Source: ZC4RG30 sp046047615 (GTDB taxonomy: Bacteria > Pseudomonadota > Gammaproteobacteria > Steroidobacterales > Steroidobacteraceae). From it: DNA of 64,000 bases. Below are positions 8,439 to 16,960 of the stretch, in pieces. Location: contig JBJOHO010000089.1 in the NCBI GenBank assembly GCA_046047615.1, positions 124,001-188,000 on the forward strand. The letters run 5' to 3'. The notes under the pieces were generated by a model. It saw only the letters and a list, made by a program, of their open reading frames with translations. It was not told where the DNA came from and ran no database searches. The translations under genes and the position numbers were made by a program. The number at the start of each line of letters is the position of its first letter. Within the stretch, counting starts at the first letter, position 1.

Positions 8439-10337
8439 ATGAACCCGGTGGAGAGGACGTCAGCAGGCTTGCAGCCACTGGACGCGGTGAGCCAGGTCCC
8501 GCACCTGGAACCAGCCTCTTTGCTCGACGCCCAGCAGCGGGTGCTGACCCTGCTTGCCGGGACATCCCCACTGGCTGATGTCCTTGGCGAAATCGCACGC
8601 TTTGCCGAGGCGTGCATCCCCGGCATGCTCGCTTCGATCCTTTACTACGACCACCGCGCGCGTTGCCTGCGCCGCGGTGGCTACGGATCGTTGCCGGAGT
8701 CATTTGCCGCCGCCGTGGACGGTCTGGTCCCTGGCCCCGACGCCGGCAGCTGCGGCACCTGCGCCTACCTGAACGAACGCGTCATCACCGAGGACGTGTT
8801 CACGGACCCCTTGTGGGCCGGCCTGCATGACTTCTGCCGCCAGTATGGCATCCGTTCCGCGTGGTCTTCGCCACTGCGCCGCTCGCGGGACGGCGAATTG
8901 CTGGGCGTGTTTGGCATGTACCATCGTGAGGTCCGCAGACCGACGGCCAAAGAGCTGCGACTGGTCGACCACTTCGTGCATCTGGCTTCGATCGCGGCCG
9001 AACGTTTCCGCGACGATGCCGACAAGGCATTCGACGCCCTGCACGATCCGCTGACAGGGCTGGGAAACCGCCGGCTCTTCGAATCGGAGGGTGCCCGCTG
9101 GCTCTCACAGCGGCATGCCACCGGCGCTCCCGCCACGATCGCCTTCCTGGACCTGGACAAGTTCAAGACCTTCAACGAGGCCTTCGGGCATCTGCGTGGC
9201 GACCAGTTGTTGCTGGCCTTTGCGCAGCGGCTGGAGCGCTGCCTGCCAGGTCACGGTCCACTGGTCCGGTATGGCGGCGATGAATTCGTCGTGTTCCTGC
9301 CTTGCGACGCGGAGGCGGCACGGGAACAGGTGGATGCGCTGCGCACCAACCTGCGTCGCGAACCCTTGCTCCCCGACAACAGCATACGGTTGACCGTTTC
9401 GTGCGGGTACCAGTCGGCGTCGGCGGAGGCTTGCGACCTGCAGGAACTGCTGCTGCAAGCCGATCATGCCGTTCGGCGGGCCAAGGCCCAGGGCGGGGAC
9501 GCCAGCGTGCGCTTCACCGGCGCGGACTCGGGCGCGATCCGCCGACGCCGCGAGTTGGCCGTCAAGCTGGAGGACGCGATTGCCCATGGCGAGATCGAGC
9601 CCCACTTGCAGCCGGTGATGCGGCTCGAGGATGGCAGGCCCTCGGGTTTCGAGCTGCTGTTCCGCACCTCGGCGACCTCGCTGGCGGGCTGCAACGTCGC
9701 CGAGTGCATCAGTGTCGCCGAGGAGTATGGTCTCATCGGCACGATCGGACAGGCCATCCTGCGCTATGCGATGCAGCTGAGCGTCCGCGAGTCTGAGCGC
9801 CTGCGCGGTCTGCTGCTCAACGTCAATGTCTCGGTGATGCAGTTGCTGCGTCCGGAGTTTCTTGCGGACGTGCAGGCGGACCTGCTCGCCACCGGTGCCT
9901 GTGCCTCGGCGATCTGCATCGAGATCACCGAGAGCCAGTGGCTGGACGTGGGTGGGCCCGCGAGGGACACCCTGATGGGACTGCACGCCCTGGGCTTCAC
10001 CATCGCCCTTGATGACTTCGGCACAGGCTACGCATCGCTCGCCTATCTGCAGGCCCTGCCGCTGGATGCCATCAAGGTTGACCGGCGCTTCACGGCCAGT
10101 GTCCACCAACTGCGCAGTCGCGACGCGGGATTGTGCCGCGCCATGCTGGGCATGGGACAGGCAGCAGGGCTCCGTGTCGTCGCAGAGGGCGTGGAATTGC
10201 CGGAGCAGGCCGCTGCCCTGCGGGACATGGGGTATGAGCTCGCCCAAGGCTACCTGTGGCACAAGCCGATGCCTGCCAATCTGGCATTGGAGTGGTTGGC
10301 GACGTTTGAACCGGTGCCGATGGCGATGACGGCCTGA
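8439..10337 (+). CDS. GAF-GGDEF-EAL bifunctional cyclic-di-GMP enzyme
   Basis: A 632-residue cytoplasmic protein. A GAF domain at about 30-185 contains CGTCAYLNERVITEDV, typical of GAF sensors fused to signalling enzymes. The GGDEF domain keeps its exact motif at 279-283 (RYGGDEFVVF), so diguanylate cyclase activity is plausible. The EAL domain has Glu405 (GFELLFRT), the Asn in NVNVSVMQL, Glu in IEITES, Asp525-Asp526 in DDFGTGYAS, the Lys in IKVDRRF and Glu in VVAEGVEL, so phosphodiesterase activity is plausible too. It lies on the same strand 98 bases after the H-NOX kinase and is the intact paralogue of the divergent protein at 4371-6263. Which activity dominates cannot be told from sequence. 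Confidence 0.93.
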   Translation: MNPVERTSAGLQPLDAVSQVPHLEPASLLDAQQRVLTLLAGTSPLADVLGEIARFAEACIPGMLASILYYDHRARCLRRGGYGSLPESFAAAVDGLVPGPDAGSCGTCAYLNERVITEDVFTDPLWAGLHDFCRQYGIRSAWSSPLRRSRDGELLGVFGMYHREVRRPTAKELRLVDHFVHLASIAAERFRDDADKAFDALHDPLTGLGNRRLFESEGARWLSQRHATGAPATIAFLDLDKFKTFNEAFGHLRGDQLLLAFAQRLERCLPGHGPLVRYGGDEFVVFLPCDAEAAREQVDALRTNLRREPLLPDNSIRLTVSCGYQSASAEACDLQELLLQADHAVRRAKAQGGDASVRFTGADSGAIRRRRELAVKLEDAIAHGEIEPHLQPVMRLEDGRPSGFELLFRTSATSLAGCNVAECISVAEEYGLIGTIGQAILRYAMQLSVRESERLRGLLLNVNVSVMQLLRPEFLADVQADLLATGACASAICIEITESQWLDVGGPARDTLMGLHALGFTIALDDFGTGYASLAYLQALPLDAIKVDRRFTASVHQLRSRDAGLCRAMLGMGQAAGLRVVAEGVELPEQAAALRDMGYELAQGYLWHKPMPANLALEWLATFEPVPMAMTA

Positions 10338-10355
10338 CACGGCTAGGCTGCGCGG

Positions 10356-11759
10356 ATGCGCAGCCTCCTCCGCTCCCTCTGCCTCAACCTGCCGTCGATG
10401 GCCGGCGCGATCCTGCTCGGCACCTGCGTGTGGTCACGGCTGACCTTCGGCCCGGTCTGGTTCGAGCAATTGGCCTATCACCTGCGTTTCGGCGCCAGCG
10501 GACTGCTGCAGGCCGACTCGACGACAACTTGGCAGTTTGCCCTGCTCGTCCTGGTGGTGCCGCTGCTGGTCACTGGCGCCATCGCGTGGCCTGCACGGCG
10601 GCATCGCTGGATGCCCGGCGCCGTGTTCCTCGTCGGCCTTGCCGCGTTCTTCACCACCTTCCGCATCGGCAGCTATGTGTCGTCTTTCTTCGGGCCCGAC
10701 GTATTCGCCGCCCATGAGTTGCCTGCCACCGCGGTGAAGATCAGCGCCCACGGGGCGCCCCGCAGCCTGCTGCTCATCTACGTCGAGTCACTGGAGGCCG
10801 GTTACCAGGAGCCGGAGCGCTTTGGCTCGGATCTGGTGCCACGCCTGTCCGCGCTGCAAGGCAGGCATGCGTCGGTGCAGCGGTTCCACCAGGCCGAAGG
10901 CGCCCACTGGACCGTTGCCGGCATCGTAGCCAGCCAGTGCGGCGTGCCCCTTAAGGTGTCGTTGCTCCCGCCACCGGAGGACCGGCGATTCGGCCTGCGA
11001 CGTTTCCTCCCCGGGGCACGCTGCCTCGGGGACGTGCTGGCGGAACGCGGCTACGAGAACGTGTTCATGAATGGTCCGGACCTGGCCTTCGCCGATCTGG
11101 GAACCTTCCTGAGGGACCATGGGTACAGCCGCCGCTACGGCGCCCGGGAGTGGATTGCCGAAGGAACAGACCCTGACAGTCTCCGCCACTGGGGCCTGCG
11201 CGATGCGCCGCTGATGGCGAGGGCGCGTAGCGAACTGGATCGCCTCATGGCTTCAGGAAAGCCGTTCAACCTGACTGTGCTCACCGTCGATACGCACGGT
11301 CCCCGCGGACTGCTGGGCGCGCACTGCCGTGAGCGCGGCTCAAGCGACTTCCGCGGCATCATCGACTGCCTCGATCAGGATGTATCGGACCTTCTCCAGG
11401 AGATCGAGCGTCGTGGCTGGCTGGGGCGGCTGTCTGTCGTCGTGCTCGGCGACCACATCGCCATGGAAAACCCGTTGATGGACCAACTGGCCGCGGGCGA
11501 GCGGCGCATCTTCAACCTGTGGATGCATGAGCCCACGCTACCGACCGACCGCGACGACATCCTGCATTTCGACTGGTACCCGACCTTGTTGTGGATGACC
11601 GGCTGGCGTGCCGAAGGCGGACGCTTGGGCCTCGGCTACTGTTTCCTGCAGGCCTGCGCCGCACCACCCGTTCCCGACGGGCGTCTGGAACTGTTCCGCA
11701 AGGACCTGCTGAACCGCAGTCCGCGCTACGACGCCCTGTGGATGGAAGACCCGGAATGA
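10356..11759 (+). CDS. OpgB/LTA-synthase-like membrane phosphotransferase
   Basis: A 467-residue alkaline-phosphatase-superfamily protein with about three N-terminal membrane segments (near 12-30, 60-78, 88-108) and a periplasmic sulfatase-like domain from about residue 130 (LLLIYVESLEAGY). WTVAGIVASQCG resembles the stretch in phosphoglycerol transferase I (OpgB/MdoB) around its nucleophile Thr. VDTHGP and VVLGDHIAME carry the expected metal-binding residues. It is much shorter than enteric OpgB (about 760 residues). It probably transfers phosphoglycerol or phosphoethanolamine to a periplasmic glucan or envelope glycan; the exact donor and acceptor are inferred. It starts 18 bases after the GGDEF-EAL gene, so co-transcription is likely. 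Confidence 0.75.
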   Translation: MRSLLRSLCLNLPSMAGAILLGTCVWSRLTFGPVWFEQLAYHLRFGASGLLQADSTTTWQFALLVLVVPLLVTGAIAWPARRHRWMPGAVFLVGLAAFFTTFRIGSYVSSFFGPDVFAAHELPATAVKISAHGAPRSLLLIYVESLEAGYQEPERFGSDLVPRLSALQGRHASVQRFHQAEGAHWTVAGIVASQCGVPLKVSLLPPPEDRRFGLRRFLPGARCLGDVLAERGYENVFMNGPDLAFADLGTFLRDHGYSRRYGAREWIAEGTDPDSLRHWGLRDAPLMARARSELDRLMASGKPFNLTVLTVDTHGPRGLLGAHCRERGSSDFRGIIDCLDQDVSDLLQEIERRGWLGRLSVVVLGDHIAMENPLMDQLAAGERRIFNLWMHEPTLPTDRDDILHFDWYPTLLWMTGWRAEGGRLGLGYCFLQACAAPPVPDGRLELFRKDLLNRSPRYDALWMEDPE

Positions 11760-11766
11760 ACCGGGA

Positions 11767-12873
11767 TCAGCAGAACCTGAGGATCCGCGGCAGATCCAGA
11801 TTCACCGAGATCTCGTCATGCCTGACCAGTTCGCGGACTTCATGCTCCGGCAGTCGCGTATCACGCAGGACCGGCTTGGCCAGGACGGTACGCGATGGCG
11901 TGGCAACAGCGACGACGAGTGGCTGGTTGGCCTGGAAGCCGACGCCCACGACGATCGCATATTCCCCATCCGCCAGGCGCACGAAGCTGCCCGGCGGATA
12001 GATCCCGAGGCGGCGGACGAGCGCGGCAGCCATGACGGGCCAGTCCTTCTGCAAGTCCTGGTACAGACGCCGCATGGCTGCCTGCGGTGACAGTCCCCGG
12101 CGTTGCCTGCGCGGACTGATGCGTGCCACGTACAAGTCGGCAAGATGCAGCAGGCGCGCACAACCGTGCTCCGCCGGCGGCGCATGATGGAAGCGGACTG
12201 TCGACAACCACAGCGGATCATCGACACCTGACGACTGCAGCAGGGCTTCGCTCGTGTCAGGGTGGTTGCGGATCAATTGCCGTTCCATGCGGGAGGGCGG
12301 CCCGTCCCTTCGCGCCAGTGTGTCCTGCAAGGTCCACATGCCCATGTTCATCGACAGCGCGGCAAGGAACAGCGAGCGGCTGGCTGCGGCATCCAGCCCC
12401 GCGTCCGGCGACAGCATGTGGCATACCGCCGCGGCGGCCAAAGCGTTGGCCGCCGCGTAGCTCGATTCTCCCGTCACCACGCTGCGCACCAGCAGGAACA
12501 GGCTGTGGTCGCGCTGGTTGTCCAACAAGTCGACGGCCGCGTTGCGGATCTGCTCCAGGTTCACGGCGATATCGGTTCGCCCTTCGTGCGACAGCATCAC
12601 CTGCTGCAGGCTCGTATGCAGGGCCGGCCAAAGGCTGACCGCATCACGTTCGGCTGGCAGCGGCGCCCGATGACGGACCTCTTCCGGCCAGGCTGCTTCT
12701 TCCAGCGTGACCAGGCAACGCTGCTCAAGCAGCAGGTCCAGCTGCTGTTCGGTCTCTATCGGCTGGTCGCGGGCCAGCAGCAACAGCCCATGTTCATTCC
12801 AGACATCGTAGGGAATGCGGCCACCGAGCTTCAGGTACTCGAAGGGCAAAGGGAATGTGGGACTTTCGGTCAT
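11767..12873 (-). CDS. degenerate HD-GYP-type protein
   Basis: 368 residues from the ATG at 12873 (MTESPTFPLPFEYL); an upstream in-frame start would add 17 residues. The C-terminal half follows the HD-GYP layout: a helix with RNHPDTSEALL, then FHHAPP at 228-233 where active members have HHE...GYP, LLHLADLYVA, and the family ending GIYPPGSFVRLADG. The metal-binding HD of AALLHDIGK is replaced by AALSMNMGM (Met175-Asn176), and the GYP residues are missing. It is therefore unlikely to hydrolyse cyclic-di-GMP and may act as a binding or scaffold protein. It converges on the OpgB-like gene with a 7-base gap. No other domain was recognised in the first 100 residues. Confidence 0.75.
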   Translation of the reverse strand: MTESPTFPLPFEYLKLGGRIPYDVWNEHGLLLLARDQPIETEQQLDLLLEQRCLVTLEEAAWPEEVRHRAPLPAERDAVSLWPALHTSLQQVMLSHEGRTDIAVNLEQIRNAAVDLLDNQRDHSLFLLVRSVVTGESSYAAANALAAAAVCHMLSPDAGLDAAASRSLFLAALSMNMGMWTLQDTLARRDGPPSRMERQLIRNHPDTSEALLQSSGVDDPLWLSTVRFHHAPPAEHGCARLLHLADLYVARISPRRQRRGLSPQAAMRRLYQDLQKDWPVMAAALVRRLGIYPPGSFVRLADGEYAIVVGVGFQANQPLVVAVATPSRTVLAKPVLRDTRLPEHEVRELVRHDEISVNLDLPRILRFC

Positions 12874-12948
12874 GGCAAATAGTGTAGCCACGAAACTTGC
12901 GCCGCCGGACGCGGCGGCGGGCAACCACGTCTCACTGCGGAAGAAAGA

Positions 12949-13956
12949 TCAGTCCTCGACCTCGAGTTGCCAGGTATCGGCATTGACGAGGTCCGGCATG
13001 CGCAGGCGGTAACGCAGGCGCACGCCAGTGTCCAGCGTCCGGCGATCCGAACGCAGGAAGCGGCAACGCCAATGGGTCGGTGTGCTGGTCGGCGAAGTAT
13101 CGAACGAGAGTTCGTCATCGAAGATGATGCGGAAATAGATGCCGAAGCCATCGAGCACGCCGGCACTCGTGACTTCCCGCTCCAGTTCCAGCACGTCCGG
13201 CATCGCCGCTGGTGACTCAAGGGTGTCCAGATCGACGTAAAGGGCTGGCCGTGGCACGCCAAGCCAATGGCCGAACGTGGCATCGTCGATGAAGTAGTAC
13301 GGATATTCGGAGGTCTTGTACGACGCAGCCAGCGGATCATCCTTGAGGCAGCTGAAATCCACACCGTGCACGTTCTGTTGCCAGAGCGGAGGCAACTCGC
13401 GTCCCGGCTTGAGCTGCAGCGGTTCGACGAAGAACTCGAAGCGCGCAGGCAGGATGCGGCCACCGGGCTTGAGTGCCCGCCGTTTGAGGTCCAGCAGGTT
13501 CTCCACCATGTTTTCGGTGAAACACTCGTCACCCAGTTGCTCGTGGATCAGCAGATCAGCGCGCTCCGCAGGCTTGAAGTCACGGCTGTTGGTCGAGACG
13601 AACTCGATGCAGTCCGCCTTGTTGTGCGCCGCGAGGCGACGCGCCACCTCGATGAACGGCGAATGGTCCAGTGCATAGATGCGGCGCGGGCCTGCCTGGG
13701 CCGCGAACATCGACAGGATGCCCGTGCCGGTCCCAAGGTCGATGACGACGTCACCGGGCTTCACATGCTTGCGCAAGGCAGCGTGATAGCAATCGACGCG
13801 CACGCGATCCGCAACCATGCGCTCATGCGCTGCAAGGTTCGTGAATTCTGCTGTATTGCTCAGGTCGGTGAGCAGGCTGCGCAGCAGCTTGCTCCCCTTC
13901 GCGGCCCGCAAGGCGGCCCTCAGGGGACGGGACAAGGCTTGGAGCATCTTGGACAT
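12949..13956 (-). CDS. PRMT-like SAM-dependent methyltransferase
   Basis: 335 residues. The SAM-binding motif I is VIDLGTGTGILSMFAA (residues 71-86), very close to eukaryotic protein arginine methyltransferases. The double-E loop fits Glu139 and Glu148 with the same 9-residue spacing as in PRMTs (HEQLGDECFTE), and a THW motif is present at 294-296 (TPTHWRCRF) in the C-terminal beta-barrel region. An N-terminal AHERMVADRVR matches the PRMT helix preceding motif I. Start at 13956 is supported by a strong AAGGAGGT at 13963-13970. The motifs argue for an arginine methyltransferase or a relative acting on another guanidino or amine group. No partner substrate gene is obvious. Both neighbours on this strand are unrelated. 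Confidence 0.8.
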   Translation of the reverse strand: MSKMLQALSRPLRAALRAAKGSKLLRSLLTDLSNTAEFTNLAAHERMVADRVRVDCYHAALRKHVKPGDVVIDLGTGTGILSMFAAQAGPRRIYALDHSPFIEVARRLAAHNKADCIEFVSTNSRDFKPAERADLLIHEQLGDECFTENMVENLLDLKRRALKPGGRILPARFEFFVEPLQLKPGRELPPLWQQNVHGVDFSCLKDDPLAASYKTSEYPYYFIDDATFGHWLGVPRPALYVDLDTLESPAAMPDVLELEREVTSAGVLDGFGIYFRIIFDDELSFDTSPTSTPTHWRCRFLRSDRRTLDTGVRLRYRLRMPDLVNADTWQLEVED

Positions 13957-13983
13957 CCAACGACCTCCTTGTACTGAGCTCCC

Positions 13984-14715
13984 CTAAAGCATGACTGGCG
14001 CCGGAGTTACAAGGCTATCCAACGGTTTCCCCGATGCACGGCGACATTCCGCCGGGTCGGTCGGGCAACAGCCAGCGCCACACACGCCGGTTGCCCCACG
14101 GTCGGCGGTGGTCGCCGCGGTCTGGGAGCGCGCACGCCCGCGCAGCGCCCGCCGGCACATCGCCGCCGTCTCACGGCTGTAATCCTGCACCCCTTGGCGC
14201 TGGCCGCGTTGGTACTGCCGCCACTGCCAGGGCGCCACCCAGGCGGCAGGCGCTGCCGCCCACAGGCCACGACGTGCCACACGAGCCTCGGCCTCGACGA
14301 GGCAGGCCGCAGGGTCGCGTTCGTATTGCCGGTATACCCACGCGTGCCCCTGCTCGACCAGCGCGCGGTTGACGTCCCGTCGCCCCACCAGCACCACGCC
14401 CACCATACGGCCGTAGCGGTCCTGTTCCTGCGGCTCGATGCTGACCTGCCGTCCCTCGACCAGGATCGCCAGCGCCCTGCGCGCTTCGTCCCCCCAAGGC
14501 TGGTCCTTCTCCGGGGTGTCGATGCCGTACAGCCGGACGCGCAGCGCGTCCGTGCGACCCAAGGCGGCGCTGACGGGCCTGACGACCAGGGTGTCACCGT
14601 CCAGCACTTTCTCGACCTGTGCGGTGATGACCTGCGCCAGCGCATGCGTCGCCGGCAGCAGGCCCAGCAGACCCAGCAGGGGGGCCAGCCAGACACACCC
14701 GCCGGAGCGGCGCAT
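13984..14715 (-). CDS. exported thermonuclease-family (SNase) protein
   Basis: 243 residues with a signal peptide (residues 1-27, ending THALAQ). The SNase fold carries the expected catalytic residues: Asp in KVLDGDTLVV, Arg and Asp-Thr-Pro-Glu in VRLYGIDTPEKD, and Arg in DRYGRMVG. The nuclease core ends near residue 170 (WQWRQYQ). The remaining roughly 70 residues form an unusual tail with several cysteines (GVCGAGCCPTDPAEC). Its start overlaps the stop of the PQQ dehydrogenase gene by one base, so the two are translated from one message. It may be a periplasmic or secreted nuclease; the tail could bind a metal or form disulphides. Confidence 0.88.
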   Translation of the reverse strand: MRRSGGCVWLAPLLGLLGLLPATHALAQVITAQVEKVLDGDTLVVRPVSAALGRTDALRVRLYGIDTPEKDQPWGDEARRALAILVEGRQVSIEPQEQDRYGRMVGVVLVGRRDVNRALVEQGHAWVYRQYERDPAACLVEAEARVARRGLWAAAPAAWVAPWQWRQYQRGQRQGVQDYSRETAAMCRRALRGRARSQTAATTADRGATGVCGAGCCPTDPAECRRASGKPLDSLVTPAPVML

Positions 14716-16820
14716 CAGGCGCCGCCCCCACCGGCTGCCGCCAGTGACTCTCGCGCCTTCTGGCGGAAGAAGTGCCGCAGGGCTTCCAACTGTTGGTCGG
14801 AGAGCTCCGCGAACTTCGGCATGCCGCGCGCTTGCAGCGAGCCCCCGCGCACGATGTGTTCAAAGGCTTCCGCGGACAGCGGCACCGGGGACGCACGCAG
14901 GTCGGGCGCGATCCCTCCCGCGACCACGCCCATGCCGTGGCAGAGGGTGCACTGTGCATATTCACGCTCGCCCTGCCGCGCCAATGCTGCGTCCACGATG
15001 AACCCCTCGCCGGCCAGCGGCACAGCAGGCGCCGGTGGCGGCGTTGCGGGCAACGCGGCCTTGCCATCCAGCACGAAGGTCAGCAAGCGGCGCGGATGCA
15101 CGCGCGAATCCCAGCCCCAGCGGCCCGAGATCGAGCCGAAGGCCGCTGTGGAACCGCCAAGCGGGCCTGTCGTCACCGAGATGTACTGCTTGCCATCCAC
15201 GCTGTAGGTGATCGGCACACCCGTCGCGGCCACGCGCGCGTTGTATGACCACAGGTCCTTGCCATCCTTGGCGGAGTAGGCGTGGAAATGGCCGTCCGCC
15301 AGCCCCTGGAAGACCAGATCACCACCGGTGGCCAGGGCGCCGCCATTGGAAACTCCCGGCGTTTCGATGCTCCAGACGACCTTCTTCGCCACCGGATCCC
15401 AGGCCCGCAGCACACTGCGGCCGGCATCCCGCGGCACATCTCCGCCACCCACGGTCAGGCCCGTGTAGTCCGTGGTGCGCGGCCGCGGGTCGTAGTTCTT
15501 CAGGTCCACACCCGCGTCGCCGAACTCGGCCGGCATCTCCAGAGTCGGTACATAGGTAAGCCCCGTGCGCGGACTGTGGGCCTGCGGCGTCCAGTGGTGC
15601 ACAGCCTGGAAACTGGGCCACAACAGGATGGGCTTGTCCTCGTATTTGGCGCCCGGTGCCAGCACGGGGCGGCCGGATTCCAGGTCGACCCTGTCGGCCC
15701 AGGTCACCGTGCCAAGTTTCTCGGCGGAGAGCAGCTTGCCGCTCTCCCGGTCGATGACATAGAAGAAGCCGTTCTTGGCTGCGTGCAGGATGACCTTGCG
15801 CAGCTGGCCTTCAAGTTGCAGCGTGGTCAGCGTGATATCGGTGGCGGAGTCATAGTCCCAGGAATCCCCTGGGGCCGTCTGGTAGTGCCACGCATACTCG
15901 CCAGTGTCCGCGTCCACGGCGACGACCGAAGCGATGAACAGGTTGTCGCCGCCGCCGGGGCTGCGCAGCTTCCAGTTCATCGGTGTGCCGTTGCCGGTGC
16001 CAAAGTAGATGCGGTTGAAGTCCGGGTCGTAGGTGATGGCGTTCCAGACGGCGCCACCGCCGCCGTATTTCCACCATTCACCGGTCCACGTGGCGGCAGC
16101 CTTTTCCATCATCGGATCCGAAGCGGCACCATCACGTGTGCCGGGCTTGCCTGGCACCACATAGAAACGCCACGCCTGTTTGCCCGTTTCGGCATCGTAG
16201 GCGGTGACATAGCCGCGCAGCGGGCTGAAGTCGCCGCCCGAGAAGCCGACGATCACCTTGCCGTTGTAGGCACGCGGCGGGCCGTTGATGGTCGCACCAT
16301 CCTTCGGGTCCACCGTCTGTACGCTCCAGGCGGGTTTGCCGTCCTTGGCGTCAAGGGCGATCAAGCGGCCGTCGGACGTTCCGGCATAGACGCGCCCCTT
16401 CCAGAACGCGATGCCACGGATGCTCCAGGCCACACGCAGCTTGTCGCCTTCCGTGTCCTGCGCCCGGGCGTCATGCCGCCATAGCAGCTTGCCTGTGCGG
16501 GCATCCACGGCATGCACCACGCCATGGCCAGCGCCCAGATAGATGACGCCATCAACGGCCAGCGGCGCCGTGATCGCGTTGTTGACGTCCAGATCAAGCG
16601 ACCAAGCCAGACCCAGGCGGCCCACGGTATCCGCATTGACCTCGTCCAAGGGACTGTAGTGCGTTTCCTGGAAGGTGCGGCCGAAGGCGGCCCAGTTGCG
16701 GCCGTCCCGCTCGTCGGCCAAGGCCGTGTTGTCGATGACGGTGGCCCGCTGGCCACAGGCCGCCACCAAGGCGGCGGCACCCAGCGCCGTGGCCCACCGC
16801 AATGTTCCTGTCGATCGCAT
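14715..16820 (-). CDS. PQQ-dependent alcohol dehydrogenase with cytochrome c domain (quinohaemoprotein), lipoprotein
   Basis: 701 residues from the ATG at 16820. The signal peptide ends in LVAACGQ, a lipobox, so the enzyme is probably membrane-anchored in the periplasm. An eight-bladed PQQ propeller fills about 40-570 with repeated W-type motifs (GKLLWRH, GKPAW, GKQAW, KVVWSIETPG) and a catalytic WDYDSATD segment. A C-terminal cytochrome c domain has CTLCH followed by RGMPKF as the likely Met ligand. The vicinal Cys-Cys pair usual in quinoprotein alcohol dehydrogenases (before NRGVAVWKG) is absent: the matching place reads LRVAWSIRGIAFWKG. It probably oxidises an alcohol and passes electrons to the respiratory chain; the substrate is unknown. 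Confidence 0.9.
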   Translation of the reverse strand: MRSTGTLRWATALGAAALVAACGQRATVIDNTALADERDGRNWAAFGRTFQETHYSPLDEVNADTVGRLGLAWSLDLDVNNAITAPLAVDGVIYLGAGHGVVHAVDARTGKLLWRHDARAQDTEGDKLRVAWSIRGIAFWKGRVYAGTSDGRLIALDAKDGKPAWSVQTVDPKDGATINGPPRAYNGKVIVGFSGGDFSPLRGYVTAYDAETGKQAWRFYVVPGKPGTRDGAASDPMMEKAAATWTGEWWKYGGGGAVWNAITYDPDFNRIYFGTGNGTPMNWKLRSPGGGDNLFIASVVAVDADTGEYAWHYQTAPGDSWDYDSATDITLTTLQLEGQLRKVILHAAKNGFFYVIDRESGKLLSAEKLGTVTWADRVDLESGRPVLAPGAKYEDKPILLWPSFQAVHHWTPQAHSPRTGLTYVPTLEMPAEFGDAGVDLKNYDPRPRTTDYTGLTVGGGDVPRDAGRSVLRAWDPVAKKVVWSIETPGVSNGGALATGGDLVFQGLADGHFHAYSAKDGKDLWSYNARVAATGVPITYSVDGKQYISVTTGPLGGSTAAFGSISGRWGWDSRVHPRRLLTFVLDGKAALPATPPPAPAVPLAGEGFIVDAALARQGEREYAQCTLCHGMGVVAGGIAPDLRASPVPLSAEAFEHIVRGGSLQARGMPKFAELSDQQLEALRHFFRQKARESLAAAGGGGA

Positions 16821-16960
16821 GCACCCTCCCCCGTCCGTTCCTGTCTGCGACAGCGGCGACACAACATACCTCAGCCGGTGTCCCATCCGGAATCAGGCAC
16901 GTCCAGCAGCACCCCTCCATCGACTCCACCCTTGGCCACCTCACATGCCATCATCCAGAC

